A DNA stretch of 34,878 nt, taken from a virus. Shown here piece by piece: positions 7,467-14,631 of this stretch. The notes beneath the pieces are model-generated. The model searched no databases, was not told where the DNA came from, and saw only the letters and a program-made list of their open reading frames with translations. The translations under genes and the position numbers were made by a program. The DNA lies in the IMG/VR virus record IMGVR_UViG_3300042544_000915, positions 1 to 34,878 of that record. One strand, given 5' to 3'. The stretch's first letter is position 1. Each line of letters opens with the position of its first letter.

Positions 7467-8769
7467 TTGACAAATATATAAAATTTTTTAGATAAGTGTT
7501 ACATGCATATCGAAAAGTGTCTAATGCATCGGCTTGTTGTGTCGGATCGTTTCGGTCAGTTTTTTTTATTGTCCCATCGGGCAACACCGCAACGTTTTCT
7601 AAATCGAATTGCAAGCCCTTAGTAAACTGCGGGTCAAGTTCTACATTGCCACGCGCAAGAAGTGAGTTGACAAGCATTCGGTTGTCTTCTAACGATGGGT
7701 TAACGCTTGGCACCAACATTTGATTGTTGGATAGGTTAAACTTCTGCCGAATCACAACATAATAGTTGAGGTTATCCTGCACCAATGCACTCGATGACTT
7801 GCCTGAAGCATCTCCAGTTACTTGGTAAAGTGCATTGCCATACTTGCTTTTAATCACATCGCATAGTTGATAGATGTCGCTATTGGCTAACTTAATCGTT
7901 TCTTTAACTCTTATAGTTGATGGCGGCATAACTTGAAGCACCGAGCAACATATTGGATTGCGGTTAAAGTCAAACGAAAGTATTATTGGCAGTTGTTTGT
8001 TTAACTCAACGGGCTTTAAGTGTTTAGTCGAATCGTAAGCATAGGCCCAACGGTTGCCATCCATGTCAAAGTTAGTCCAATCGCCGCCAATAAACTGCCT
8101 CTTATAACGCTCATCCATACGTGACCACACCTTGCGTTGCTCCTCCGTTACGAAAGCATTGTCATCCGGTAAGGCTAACTGATAGTAAAACTCTGGGCCT
8201 AATTCGCCTTTAAGATATGGAATGTGTATTTCATCCTTAATCCACGTTTGCGTTGGGTTAAATGTTGCAAGTATCAATGGGGTTGGCATCTTATCAATGT
8301 ACCAACTACCAACGCGTGAGCTTCCTATATTCCAAAGTTTCTTACTCAGTTCCTCAATTTGCTCAAAGTATATTCCGTTTGTTTCGAGTCCTAAAAACGC
8401 GTTAAGTTCGGGGTCATGGCTTATGTTCTCAGCCATAAAGAATATCTTTGATTTTGTTTTGGTATTCTCTAAGAAGTAGTTTGACTTATCGCGTGACCAC
8501 CTAAAGTGTGGTGAGCCATCGATAATTTTTTCAAAGGTGGGTATGATTGTCTTAACTAACTTCGGAAAGTCAGAACGGATAACATGCCACTTACTATTTG
8601 GGTACATTGAAGCCAAACGCAAACAGATCGTGGCGCAGATGAAAGACTTGCCACCACGAATTGCGCCGCCGTAAAGTAGATTGCGCTTCTCAGTCGCGCC
8701 TTGAGCAGCCGCCATTGCTTGTATGTAAAAGTCATACTGCTTTGGGTTGGCTTGTAAATCAACGTTCAT
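7459..8769 (-). CDS. terL: Terminase large subunit (436 aa)
   Basis: This is the DNA-packaging motor: ATPase plus endonuclease that cuts concatemers and drives DNA into the prohead through the portal. Walker A is GGAIRGGKS (residues 34-42), with the Walker B-like region GIYFEQIEE near 130-138. The C-terminal RNase H-like nuclease has ILSFDFNRNP and TGDASGKS for metal binding, and DALDTFRY near the end. The length is normal. It follows the small subunit by one overlapping base, in the standard pair order. Confidence 0.95.
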   Translation of the reverse strand: MNVDLQANPKQYDFYIQAMAAAQGATEKRNLLYGGAIRGGKSFICATICLRLASMYPNSKWHVIRSDFPKLVKTIIPTFEKIIDGSPHFRWSRDKSNYFLENTKTKSKIFFMAENISHDPELNAFLGLETNGIYFEQIEELSKKLWNIGSSRVGSWYIDKMPTPLILATFNPTQTWIKDEIHIPYLKGELGPEFYYQLALPDDNAFVTEEQRKVWSRMDERYKRQFIGGDWTNFDMDGNRWAYAYDSTKHLKPVELNKQLPIILSFDFNRNPICCSVLQVMPPSTIRVKETIKLANSDIYQLCDVIKSKYGNALYQVTGDASGKSSSALVQDNLNYYVVIRQKFNLSNNQMLVPSVNPSLEDNRMLVNSLLARGNVELDPQFTKGLQFDLENVAVLPDGTIKKTDRNDPTQQADALDTFRYACNTYLKNFIYLSNV

Positions 8770-9125
8770 TAAATTTCAATCTTAGTGCCATCAGGCATCG
8801 TGACAGTTGATGGTGGTCGCGTGTCGGTGATGGTCGTTTCGGTTTTAGTTATTTGCTCCTCTATTCCGTTATTCAATGTGTCAATCGCCTTAGCATTGCC
8901 CATCTTTGCGTTGTTAAATAAACTATCTACATACTCTTCCAAGTTGTTGGCACCAGTTAGTTTTTCAATAATCTTTTGAGTTAGTAACCTTTCGGCACGC
9001 TTAACCTCCCAACCTTTGCTTTTGTTTTCAGGCGGTGGTTGATTGTCTTTGCTAAACTTAACACCCTCATCGCCTTTAAACAGTTTTTGAGGTCGTTTTT
9101 TGGTCGTTTTGTCATCGGCTTTCAT
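8769..9125 (-). CDS. terS: Putative terminase small subunit (118 aa)
   Basis: A small, highly charged protein encoded directly before the large terminase, the normal place of the DNA-recognition subunit. The N-terminus is basic and Pro-rich (KFSKDNQPPPENKSKGW), like the N-termini of several Bacteroidota small terminases. A helical middle (about 40-95) could form the oligomer core, and the C-terminus is Thr-rich. I see no definite helix-turn-helix, so the call depends on position. A promoter-like sequence lies so close to its ATG that the mRNA may be nearly leaderless. Confidence 0.7.
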   Translation of the reverse strand: MKADDKTTKKRPQKLFKGDEGVKFSKDNQPPPENKSKGWEVKRAERLLTQKIIEKLTGANNLEEYVDSLFNNAKMGNAKAIDTLNNGIEEQITKTETTITDTRPPSTVTMPDGTKIEI

Positions 9126-9129
9126 AGCA

Positions 9130-9159
9130 CAAAGATAAGAATTATTTTAATATGCTCAA
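9130..9159 (-). promoter_or_regulatory. Bacteroidota-type promoter for the terminase/late genes
   Basis: On the minus strand a TTG (9159-9157) is followed after 19 bases by TATCTTTG (9137-9130), matching TAnnTTTG. The -7 element ends only five bases before the ATG of the small terminase, so transcription would start at or next to the initiation codon. It lies in the 3' end of the upstream nuclease gene. Confidence 0.55.
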
Positions 9160-9672
9160 TAAATCCGTTTGCAACTGCTCAAACGATGTAGCCACAATGT
9201 AACAACCTCCATCGGATTCAACTGCTGCCTTTCGTTTAAGTTGTGCTTCGCTGATTCGATCTGTTAATGACTTCACTTCTATCGCAAACATTCGGCCTTT
9301 CAATATACATTGTATATCCTCCATACCTTTGTTAAGACCTGCAATGTAACCGATGCCTTTTCGATATCGGCCCTCACTACTTATGCGCCTTGCACTATTG
9401 CAACTGTGTACTGCCTTTAAATAAGCAATGATTAGGTCAGTAAACTTATTAGTATTGAAAGCATCTTTGGTTTCTTTTGGTTGGATAACATTGTTTACTG
9501 GCAAGTCTAAATGGTTTGTCGTAAGCTCCGCTTTGCGCTTCTTAACGATTTTCTTTTTTGTAAGGTTAAATCGTTCAATCGGTAATGTGTTCCAAAACGC
9601 TTGGGCCATGTTTGACCGTTTGTATTGATTGTGGTAAAATAGTTCGAATTCGGGGATTGTGTAGATTGTCAT
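9142..9672 (-). CDS. VRR-NUC domain nuclease (176 aa)
   Basis: The C-terminal half has the signature of the PD-(D/E)XK VRR-NUC family: GMEDI (D119), then FAIEVKSL (E132, K134) and EAQ (Q144), with GGCYIV following. These are the metal and catalytic residues. Phage members process branched DNA or repair intermediates. The N-terminal 75 residues are Lys-rich and specific to this protein, possibly for DNA binding. It is the last gene of the replication region, just before the terminase genes, which fits a role in resolving branched DNA before packaging. Confidence 0.8.
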   Translation of the reverse strand: MTIYTIPEFELFYHNQYKRSNMAQAFWNTLPIERFNLTKKKIVKKRKAELTTNHLDLPVNNVIQPKETKDAFNTNKFTDLIIAYLKAVHSCNSARRISSEGRYRKGIGYIAGLNKGMEDIQCILKGRMFAIEVKSLTDRISEAQLKRKAAVESDGGCYIVATSFEQLQTDLLSILK

Positions 9673-9911
9673 TTTATTACTATTACTGATTTATTACTGA
9701 TTTATTACTAAAAAATTACCAAGCGTATGCCTTGCTATCACTACTCTATATTATTATTATTATTATAAAGTAATAGAGTAATAAAGAAAACGCTAAAAAG
9801 TCTGACGATTCTATTTTGAGCATAAATCTTATGAGGTTTTTCATTATTACTAAATTTAATTACTTTGTTGATTGTCAGCATATTAATAAGTAATTAGTAA
9901 TTTTAGTAATA
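9673..9911. other. AT-rich, repeat-rich intergenic region, candidate replication origin
   Basis: This 239-base gap contains almost only A and T in places. It has two tandem copies of an 11-bp unit (actgatttatt, 9685-9706), further ttattact copies, a run of tta triplets, a hairpin with arms actctat (9743-9749) and atagagt (9773-9779), and an inverted repeat with 11-bp arms (9878-9888 and 9910-9920). No convincing gene is present. Tandem AT repeats next to helicase and nuclease genes are typical of origins, but no initiator site is identifiable. Confidence 0.4.
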
Positions 9912-9920
9912 TTAATATGC
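9878..9920. repeat. Perfect 11-bp inverted repeat at the end of the helicase gene
   Basis: Arms gcatattaata (9878-9888) and tattaatatgc (9910-9920) flank a 21-base spacer. The right arm contains the stop codon of the helicase gene (9914-9912). There is no following U-run on the minus strand, so it is not a classical terminator; it may be an mRNA 3' end structure or an origin element. Confidence 0.5.
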
Positions 9921-11507
9921 AAACCTTGGCATCGCTTCATTAGGGTCATCAACTGAATCATTTTGTTTATTAACTACTTTATTTTTAATATGATAAGGAT
10001 TTTTAAATAAAAAAGGAAGTCCAGTTTTGCTGCTCTGTGGATAATTTTGATTTGGGAATCCTTTATACTTTTTGTTTTTTAAAATTACCACTTTCATTTC
10101 ATCCTTTATAACTTTTCTAATATAGCAAGCATCAAATTTATGATTTAATGAAAACCATTGCATTTTAACATCTTTAGCAGTTGCCTCAATAAATTCAATT
10201 CCATCATTATTCATAAAGAAATCATCTAAATTCATTTCGATTTCTTTTCTCAATGTTGATTTACTTTCCTCCATAACAACTTGCAATGATTCGGTTAAGA
10301 TTTCATCCTTTGTAAATACCATTCGTGATTTGCTAAAATCTATTGCAGGAAGTTGTATAAGATATTTTAAAAACTTTGGTATCTCATTAAACAAATCGGT
10401 TTCGATGTTAGTGTTTTTTGCGCCTTTGATAAGTTTAATTTTTCGCACCCAAAATCGAATCTCCTCCTCATCTATTTTCATAAAATCACTTTCTTTGTTG
10501 GTGCAAAAAATAACCTTACCAAAAAAAGGTACTGAATAATGGCTAACAAACTTTTGCGAAACAGACATTGTTTTGGCGGTTGCTATTGATTTTAACTTTT
10601 CAATTGCGTGTTGTTTATCGATGGTCGTTTCATCAATCATAATGATGTTTTTAGTCGCGTACGCATCATTAAAGTTACTTGTAAGGTCACTTGGATTAAT
10701 TAAGGTAGTGTTTTCTCCAAACAACATTTGAATCCAATTTAAGAAAGTTGTTTTACCCGTTTCTCGTTCCGTTGAAACAAGTGCTAATACTGGCAATATT
10801 TGGCGCGGATTTTCGTAAAGGATTTTCATGTAGTTTAGGCCGAGCTGCCATTGGTCACCAAATATGTGATTAATCAATCCCAAGGTAACAGGTATATCAT
10901 TTGTGTTGACCTCATCAATAACGAATTTATGCGAAAACTTTGCGTAAAGGTTATAACAGTTGTTAAGCACTGGAGTATATTCGACATTGTCGGGATAGAT
11001 AGTGAAGTCATCAAACTTGTAAATCATTCCGAGTAATTGTTTGCCATGGTCTTGCTTTATTTCATCTTTTTTCCAAGGTTTAAGAAGTGTGTTTTCAGAT
11101 TTGTATCTGTCTTTTTTGGCTATAACTTTAAAGTAATCAGTTCCAACACGAATATAAGGTATATCTGATTTCATTATTTCAAAATTAACATAAGACATTG
11201 CAGCAAATGAATCGCCTTGGAATTTAACCGCGGCTAAAACCATAAATTTAGAAACTTTGGCGCCAACACCAAGTCGGTAACTATTTTTTTTCATTACATC
11301 AATAGTGTTTAACTTATTGAGAATAAAAGTAGGTTTGTTAAGTTCCTGCGGATCTAAACTATCGGGATTAAGTAGGCATACTTCCGTTTCAGATTTTACG
11401 TTGCATTGTTTGATGCCCTCGAAAATTGAAATAAATGAACCATAGAAGTTAAAATAATCCACCGCGTTAAGTAGCGGGTTTGATTCAGGTTTTTTAAATT
11501 TGTCCAT
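9912..11507 (-). CDS. SF3-like replicative helicase (phage primase-helicase C-terminal type, 531 aa)
   Basis: An ATP-dependent helicase that probably unwinds the origin and fork. Walker A is STERETGKTTF (about residues 245-255), Walker B IIMIDE (288-293), followed by a conserved Asn/Lys region (VIFCTNKESDF), as in DUF5906/D5-like phage helicases. The first 240 residues lack a primase motif, and the primase is encoded separately at 11834-12715. I use the ATG at 11507 rather than the TTG two codons earlier. The start overlaps the preceding 61-aa gene, and the pair follows leader RNA B. Confidence 0.8.
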   Translation of the reverse strand: MDKFKKPESNPLLNAVDYFNFYGSFISIFEGIKQCNVKSETEVCLLNPDSLDPQELNKPTFILNKLNTIDVMKKNSYRLGVGAKVSKFMVLAAVKFQGDSFAAMSYVNFEIMKSDIPYIRVGTDYFKVIAKKDRYKSENTLLKPWKKDEIKQDHGKQLLGMIYKFDDFTIYPDNVEYTPVLNNCYNLYAKFSHKFVIDEVNTNDIPVTLGLINHIFGDQWQLGLNYMKILYENPRQILPVLALVSTERETGKTTFLNWIQMLFGENTTLINPSDLTSNFNDAYATKNIIMIDETTIDKQHAIEKLKSIATAKTMSVSQKFVSHYSVPFFGKVIFCTNKESDFMKIDEEEIRFWVRKIKLIKGAKNTNIETDLFNEIPKFLKYLIQLPAIDFSKSRMVFTKDEILTESLQVVMEESKSTLRKEIEMNLDDFFMNNDGIEFIEATAKDVKMQWFSLNHKFDACYIRKVIKDEMKVVILKNKKYKGFPNQNYPQSSKTGLPFLFKNPYHIKNKVVNKQNDSVDDPNEAMPRFAY

Positions 11508-11679
11508 TGTCAATTTGTTTTATCATTTCTTCTGCAAACATAATAGCTTCAAAACATATACTTCCAATATGATGTTTATCAATATAACCAGAACTTTGTT
11601 TACTTTTTGCAATTAAACTTTGCATTGCTATTACTGCAATGTACTCTAATCTTTCTTGTTTTGTTTTTTGGTTTTTCAT
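11494..11679 (-). CDS. Small helical protein behind leader B (61 aa)
   Basis: A short Lys/Gln-rich, probably all-helical protein with no recognised motif. Its ATG lies 12 bases beyond the U-run of the terminator in leader B, and its 3' end overlaps the helicase gene by 14 bases, so any control by the leader acts on both. It may be a helicase accessory factor, but only context supports this. Confidence 0.65.
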   Translation of the reverse strand: MKNQKTKQERLEYIAVIAMQSLIAKSKQSSGYIDKHHIGSICFEAIMFAEEMIKQIDNGQI

Positions 11680-11691
11680 AATTTTAAAAAT

Positions 11692-11810
11692 AAAAAAGTC
11701 CTAATAGTTAAGTTTGCTTACGAAGCAAGTAAGGGATTCACTCCTTACACTTAACTATTAGGACTCCTAATGTTTTAATGTGAATCTATGTTACTTCGGT
11801 TCGTGACTCC
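11692..11810 (-). ncRNA. Leader RNA B: pseudoknot-terminator attenuator before the helicase operon
   Basis: The predicted transcript of about 118 nt begins near 11810. A 16-bp perfect stem (11765-11750 with 11712-11697) is followed by six U (11697-11692), a strong intrinsic terminator. Inside this stem sit two hairpins: GTAAGG/CCTTAC (11748-11743 with 11734-11729), whose loop shows GTGAATC (11741-11735), and TTGCTT/AAGCAA (11728-11723 with 11719-11714). The loop is complementary to GATTCAC nearer the 5' end (11786-11780). The same plan occurs in leaders A and C. The downstream ATG follows the U-run by 12 bases. Confidence 0.75.
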
Positions 11811-11816
11811 GATGTT

Positions 11817-11849
11817 GCAAATGTACTTTATAATTATCTATTTTGCAAA
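11817..11849 (-). promoter_or_regulatory. Promoter of leader B
   Basis: TTTG (11849-11846), a 20-base spacer and TACATTTGC (11825-11817) on the minus strand fit the Bacteroidota housekeeping consensus exactly. It overlaps the last codons of the primase gene, so the helicase unit has its own promoter. Confidence 0.7.
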
Positions 11850-12715
11850 TAAGTAGGAAAATTTAAACCCTTATCCACCATTTGTTTTGCGGTAGCTTTG
11901 TAAACACTTGGCTTTTTTGATAGGTAACTTTGCGAATCAATTAAGTTATTGATAAGTGAAATGGCATCATTATAATCAATATAATTTGCGCCAACAAACC
12001 CTCCGAGCAAATAACTGGTAGCTCTTAAAATAATATGCCCAGTATCGGTTATGGTATTAATTCGCTTTGCAATAATCTTTTCAATAACCGAAGTTTTATC
12101 ATCAACAATATACTGTTTTACTGCGGGTCTAACAATTTCAATATGTTTTGTTGACCACGTTTGCGCATCGTTTCTGTGTAGAATGTCGGCATCGTAACTG
12201 ATAAACATCGGTAGTATGCAGTTCTTTGGCGCGGTGTCAAATCCATTGTAGCAGTTAAGGTGTCGCTCAATTCCTGCATAGTATTGTTTAAATTCATCTA
12301 CCGAAATGCAAATCGGAATCTTAACTAAAGCCCTAACACCATGCCTCGAAGCCGATAGCCACGCGGTTATGATGTATTTATATTCGTTAAATAAATATTC
12401 TTTAAATTCAACTGCCACATCACTTGCTAAATGGTCAAAATCCAAAACAAGTAAGCCAGTCCAATGTTGAATGTTGGAATATTTACGCGGCCCGTTAACA
12501 TACACACATGGAGTGAATGAGTATAATTTTGACTTCAATGCTTGCTTTTTGGCCATGTCTTTATTTTCTTCTGCAATCCTTATCTCCTCAAATACATTGC
12601 GGATATCTTTTTTAGGTGTTCTAATCGCGTTAATTAGATATTCAAGCGTAACACTACCTAATGGAGTGCTACGTTTGATGTCGGCTTCGTAATAATTAAA
12701 TGTTATTGGTTGCAT
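11834..12715 (-). CDS. BT4734/VirE-N-like primase (293 aa)
   Basis: The sequence has the features of the VirE N-terminal/BT4734-like domain, an archaeo-eukaryotic primase fold common in Bacteroidota mobile elements: GLLVLDFDHL with the metal-binding DFD (92-94) and LSASRHGVRALVKIP with the catalytic SRHG (about 123-126). It would make primers for replication. In many relatives this domain is fused to a helicase; here the helicase is the next gene but one. The N-terminus overlaps the nuclease gene by 13 bases. The last 70 residues are helical. Confidence 0.8.
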   Translation of the reverse strand: MQPITFNYYEADIKRSTPLGSVTLEYLINAIRTPKKDIRNVFEEIRIAEENKDMAKKQALKSKLYSFTPCVYVNGPRKYSNIQHWTGLLVLDFDHLASDVAVEFKEYLFNEYKYIITAWLSASRHGVRALVKIPICISVDEFKQYYAGIERHLNCYNGFDTAPKNCILPMFISYDADILHRNDAQTWSTKHIEIVRPAVKQYIVDDKTSVIEKIIAKRINTITDTGHIILRATSYLLGGFVGANYIDYNDAISLINNLIDSQSYLSKKPSVYKATAKQMVDKGLNFPTYLQNR

Positions 12716-13260
12716 AGTTTATCCATCATAAACTCATAATTGGCTATGTGAACATTTGTGTAATCTTTACCGTTTGGATGTATCTTATGCTCAAATACTG
12801 GTTTATTGTTAATACTAAACTGATAGCCTAATGGTTTCTTTCGCACTTCACCAATGTTGAACACACCAAGAAAACCGTTAAAAGAATGGTGATCATGTAG
12901 CTCCTCATGTCTATCGATGTGCAATTCTACTCCATCAATAATTGTTGATTGCTCATTTAAAATAAAATAGCTATAAGATAAAGGTGGGCAAATTAAAACA
13001 ATAGCTTTAACAAATTCGCCTGGTTTATATTCCCATTCTGCGGTTGTGTATCTTTCGGCTTGTTTAATGTACTTGCCTATTTCCTCGCCTCTTTTTTTGT
13101 CGGGTATTTTACATTCAATTGCAAAGTGATATTTGCCATCAATAGTTAAAAGCAAATCAATTCTGTTTTTTTTACACTTGCTTACTACTTCTCTTTGAAC
13201 TTCAAAATACTTTTTAAATTTTAATTCAAGTTTGTTTACAAATTCTTTTTCTGTTTTCAT
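12703..13260 (-). CDS. PD-(D/E)XK nuclease-like protein (185 aa)
   Basis: The motif RIDLLLTIDGKYHFAIECKIP carries the D (35), E (49) and K (51) of a PD-(D/E)XK core, with Q67 (IKQAERY) after it, as in many phage endonucleases. The C-terminal 100 residues are specific and have no recognised motif. It sits between the 49-aa gene (one base apart) and the primase gene. It may process recombination intermediates; whether it is specific for ends or branches cannot be said. Confidence 0.7.
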   Translation of the reverse strand: MKTEKEFVNKLELKFKKYFEVQREVVSKCKKNRIDLLLTIDGKYHFAIECKIPDKKRGEEIGKYIKQAERYTTAEWEYKPGEFVKAIVLICPPLSYSYFILNEQSTIIDGVELHIDRHEELHDHHSFNGFLGVFNIGEVRKKPLGYQFSINNKPVFEHKIHPNGKDYTNVHIANYEFMMDKLCNQ

Positions 13261-13261
13261 G

Positions 13262-13411
13262 TTATTTTTTTTTAGGGTTTAGTTTATTGTACTCGATTTG
13301 ATTGTAATTAAAGCCATCCACTACCATTGCTTTTTGGATAGCGTGATAAATTGTTTCGGCCCATGTTGGAAGGATTTTCCCGCTTGGGGATTTTACTAAA
13401 AATATTTTCAT
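13262..13411 (-). CDS. Small protein behind leader A (49 aa)
   Basis: An ATG at 13411-13409 opens a 49-codon frame starting MKIFLVKSPSGKILPTWAE and ending in three Lys; its TAA is one base before the next ATG. The start lies 13 bases after the U-run of leader A, the same spacing as for the genes behind leaders B and C, and the spacing to the nuclease gene is that of an operon. No family is recognised. Confidence 0.6.
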   Translation of the reverse strand: MKIFLVKSPSGKILPTWAETIYHAIQKAMVVDGFNYNQIEYNKLNPKKK

Positions 13412-13424
13412 ACTTATAAGAATT

Positions 13425-13516
13425 AAAAAAGCCCGCTAAACTTTGCATAGGATTCCACTTCTATACTCGGTTAAACGGGCCAATACTGTTATGTTTCTAT
13501 AATGTGGAATCGAAAC
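13425..13516 (-). ncRNA. Leader RNA A: pseudoknot-terminator attenuator before the nuclease/primase operon
   Basis: The predicted transcript starts near 13516. GATTCCAC (13511-13504) near its 5' end is complementary over eight bases to GTGGAATC (13458-13451), which lies in the loop of a hairpin GTATAG/CTATGC (13466-13461 with 13450-13445, one G-U). This hairpin is enclosed by GCCCGTTTAAC/GTTTAGCGGGC (13480-13470 with 13441-13431, one mismatch and one wobble), followed by six U (13430-13425). So a terminator carries a loop that the 5' end can bind. The next ATG is 13 bases on. Confidence 0.75.
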
Positions 13517-13522
13517 AACAAT

Positions 13523-13555
13523 GCAAACTTAATGAATCTTACCCAAAGTCGCAAG
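13523..13555 (-). promoter_or_regulatory. Promoter of leader A
   Basis: CTTG (13555-13552), 20 bases, then TAAGTTTGC (13531-13523) on the minus strand match the Bacteroidota promoter form. The -7 element includes the stop codon of the upstream exonuclease gene. Confidence 0.6.
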
Positions 13556-14152
13556 CATTTTTTTATCGTATTCCTCCAACCATTCGCGACATTGAATGAC
13601 GCGCTGAATAATTAATTGCTCAATAGTAACATCGCGCTGCACCTGATAGGCTACCCATCTTTCGTTATCAGGCAAGTCATCATAAACAACCTCGCCATCA
13701 TAGTTCGCCTCCTCTGGTGTATTCATTAGGCCATGAAAAACTATAAATGTTGGTCGCTCATAAAGTGCCATGTAACCTCTTCCTTGCCATTCGTAGTCGC
13801 TATTTATTCCCTCAATAGCTTGTTGCTGCAATGTTTTGCGTGACCATGCTGCCTTAACATCGACTATTAAGTGATTCGTGATAACATCGCACGTTCCAAC
13901 CATCCATTCGTTGTGAACAGTTACTTCATTCTTTTCGGCCATCCCAAGTCCGATTTGCTCGGCCATAAAATCAATCAGGTCAATTTCAACTAAGTTACCT
14001 TTCATAATGTACTTTGAATGTATCTGCTCTCGGTCATTGGCATACCACTCCATTAAGAATGTTTTGCAGGTTGCTGACAATTCGCCTTTAGTTTTTGCGT
14101 TGCTCATAATCTTACCGATTTGAGAGCAATGTATTCTGAATATCTTATCCAT
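13529..14152 (-). CDS. YqaJ/lambda-exonuclease-type recombination nuclease (207 aa)
   Basis: A PD-(D/E)XK exonuclease of the YqaJ/RedAlpha kind that would resect double-stranded ends for single-strand annealing. Visible are GTCDVI (D89), IVDVKAAW (D98, K100) and YEWQGRGYMALY (Q123), the core motifs in the right order and spacing. The length matches the family. It overlaps the 155-aa gene by eight bases and follows an SSB-like gene, forming a recombination/replication cluster. No RecT-like annealing protein is evident unless the 155-aa product takes that role. Confidence 0.82.
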   Translation of the reverse strand: MDKIFRIHCSQIGKIMSNAKTKGELSATCKTFLMEWYANDREQIHSKYIMKGNLVEIDLIDFMAEQIGLGMAEKNEVTVHNEWMVGTCDVITNHLIVDVKAAWSRKTLQQQAIEGINSDYEWQGRGYMALYERPTFIVFHGLMNTPEEANYDGEVVYDDLPDNERWVAYQVQRDVTIEQLIIQRVIQCREWLEEYDKKMLATLGKIH

Positions 14153-14612
14153 TGGTCAATTGAGCCTCCACCTCGTTAGTAACATTATATTTTTTCTTTA
14201 TTGCTTCAATCGTAACCGATCCTGCTGCAATAGCCGCTTTGGCTTTTTCGATTGCTTCACCGCTTAATGTCGGTTTAGTAACTGGCTTGGTCGATACCCT
14301 AACCGCATCGTGCATTTCACCGAATGCTTTAACTTTTTCGGTTGTAAGCACTATTTGTTTGTTTGCCCAATCCTCGATAAATGGGCTACCTAATAGCTTC
14401 GATATGCGCTTTAAGTTGGTAGCATTAGCCACCATCGGTTTGCATTCAGCAAAATGCACTATGCAGCATTCGGATTCGCCACCTTTACCATCGTGTACTT
14501 TTTCCTTGTCAACTTTGGTTATTGTAACTGTCTTATCGGCATCGGTTAAATCCCACCCACCGATATAATTTGGGTTGCGTAATTTTTTGAAATGTGTTTT
14601 TTGTGTGTTCAT
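14145..14612 (-). CDS. Conserved phage protein of the recombination region (155 aa)
   Basis: The N-terminal 105 residues (HFKKLRNPNYIGGWDL; VHFAECKPMVANATN; GSPFIEDWANKQIVL) resemble a family often found beside phage recombinases and predicted to be beta-rich, perhaps an OB-like fold. The last 40 residues are helical (AIEKAKAAIAAGSVTIEAI). It lies between the DUF3127-like gene and the exonuclease gene, so a role in single-strand binding or annealing is likely but not shown. Confidence 0.65.
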   Translation of the reverse strand: MNTQKTHFKKLRNPNYIGGWDLTDADKTVTITKVDKEKVHDGKGGESECCIVHFAECKPMVANATNLKRISKLLGSPFIEDWANKQIVLTTEKVKAFGEMHDAVRVSTKPVTKPTLSGEAIEKAKAAIAAGSVTIEAIKKKYNVTNEVEAQLTNG

Positions 14613-14631
14613 TGTTAGTTATGTATTAGGG

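Noticed and set aside
9743-9779. Hairpin with arms actctat/atagagt as a fourth attenuator
   Set aside because: No U-run, no 5' segment complementary to the loop and no ATG at the 12-13 base distance seen in leaders A-C.
9767-9867. Minus-strand 32-codon frame starting MKNLIRFM in the candidate origin region
   Set aside because: It ends in an Ile run made by tta/ata triplets and has no promoter; more likely a product of the AT repeat.
11697-11765. Cloverleaf-like fold and a ggttcg stretch nearby suggesting a tRNA
   Set aside because: The outer stem is 16 bp rather than 7, arms do not have tRNA sizes, no anticodon or T-loop stands in the right place, and a U-run follows. It fits a terminator leader better.
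13431-13531. TTTGCA in the promoter pairing with TGCAAA in leader A (and a similar pair in leader B)
   Set aside because: TTTGCA belongs to the -7 promoter element and should not be in the transcript, so this pairing is probably coincidental.
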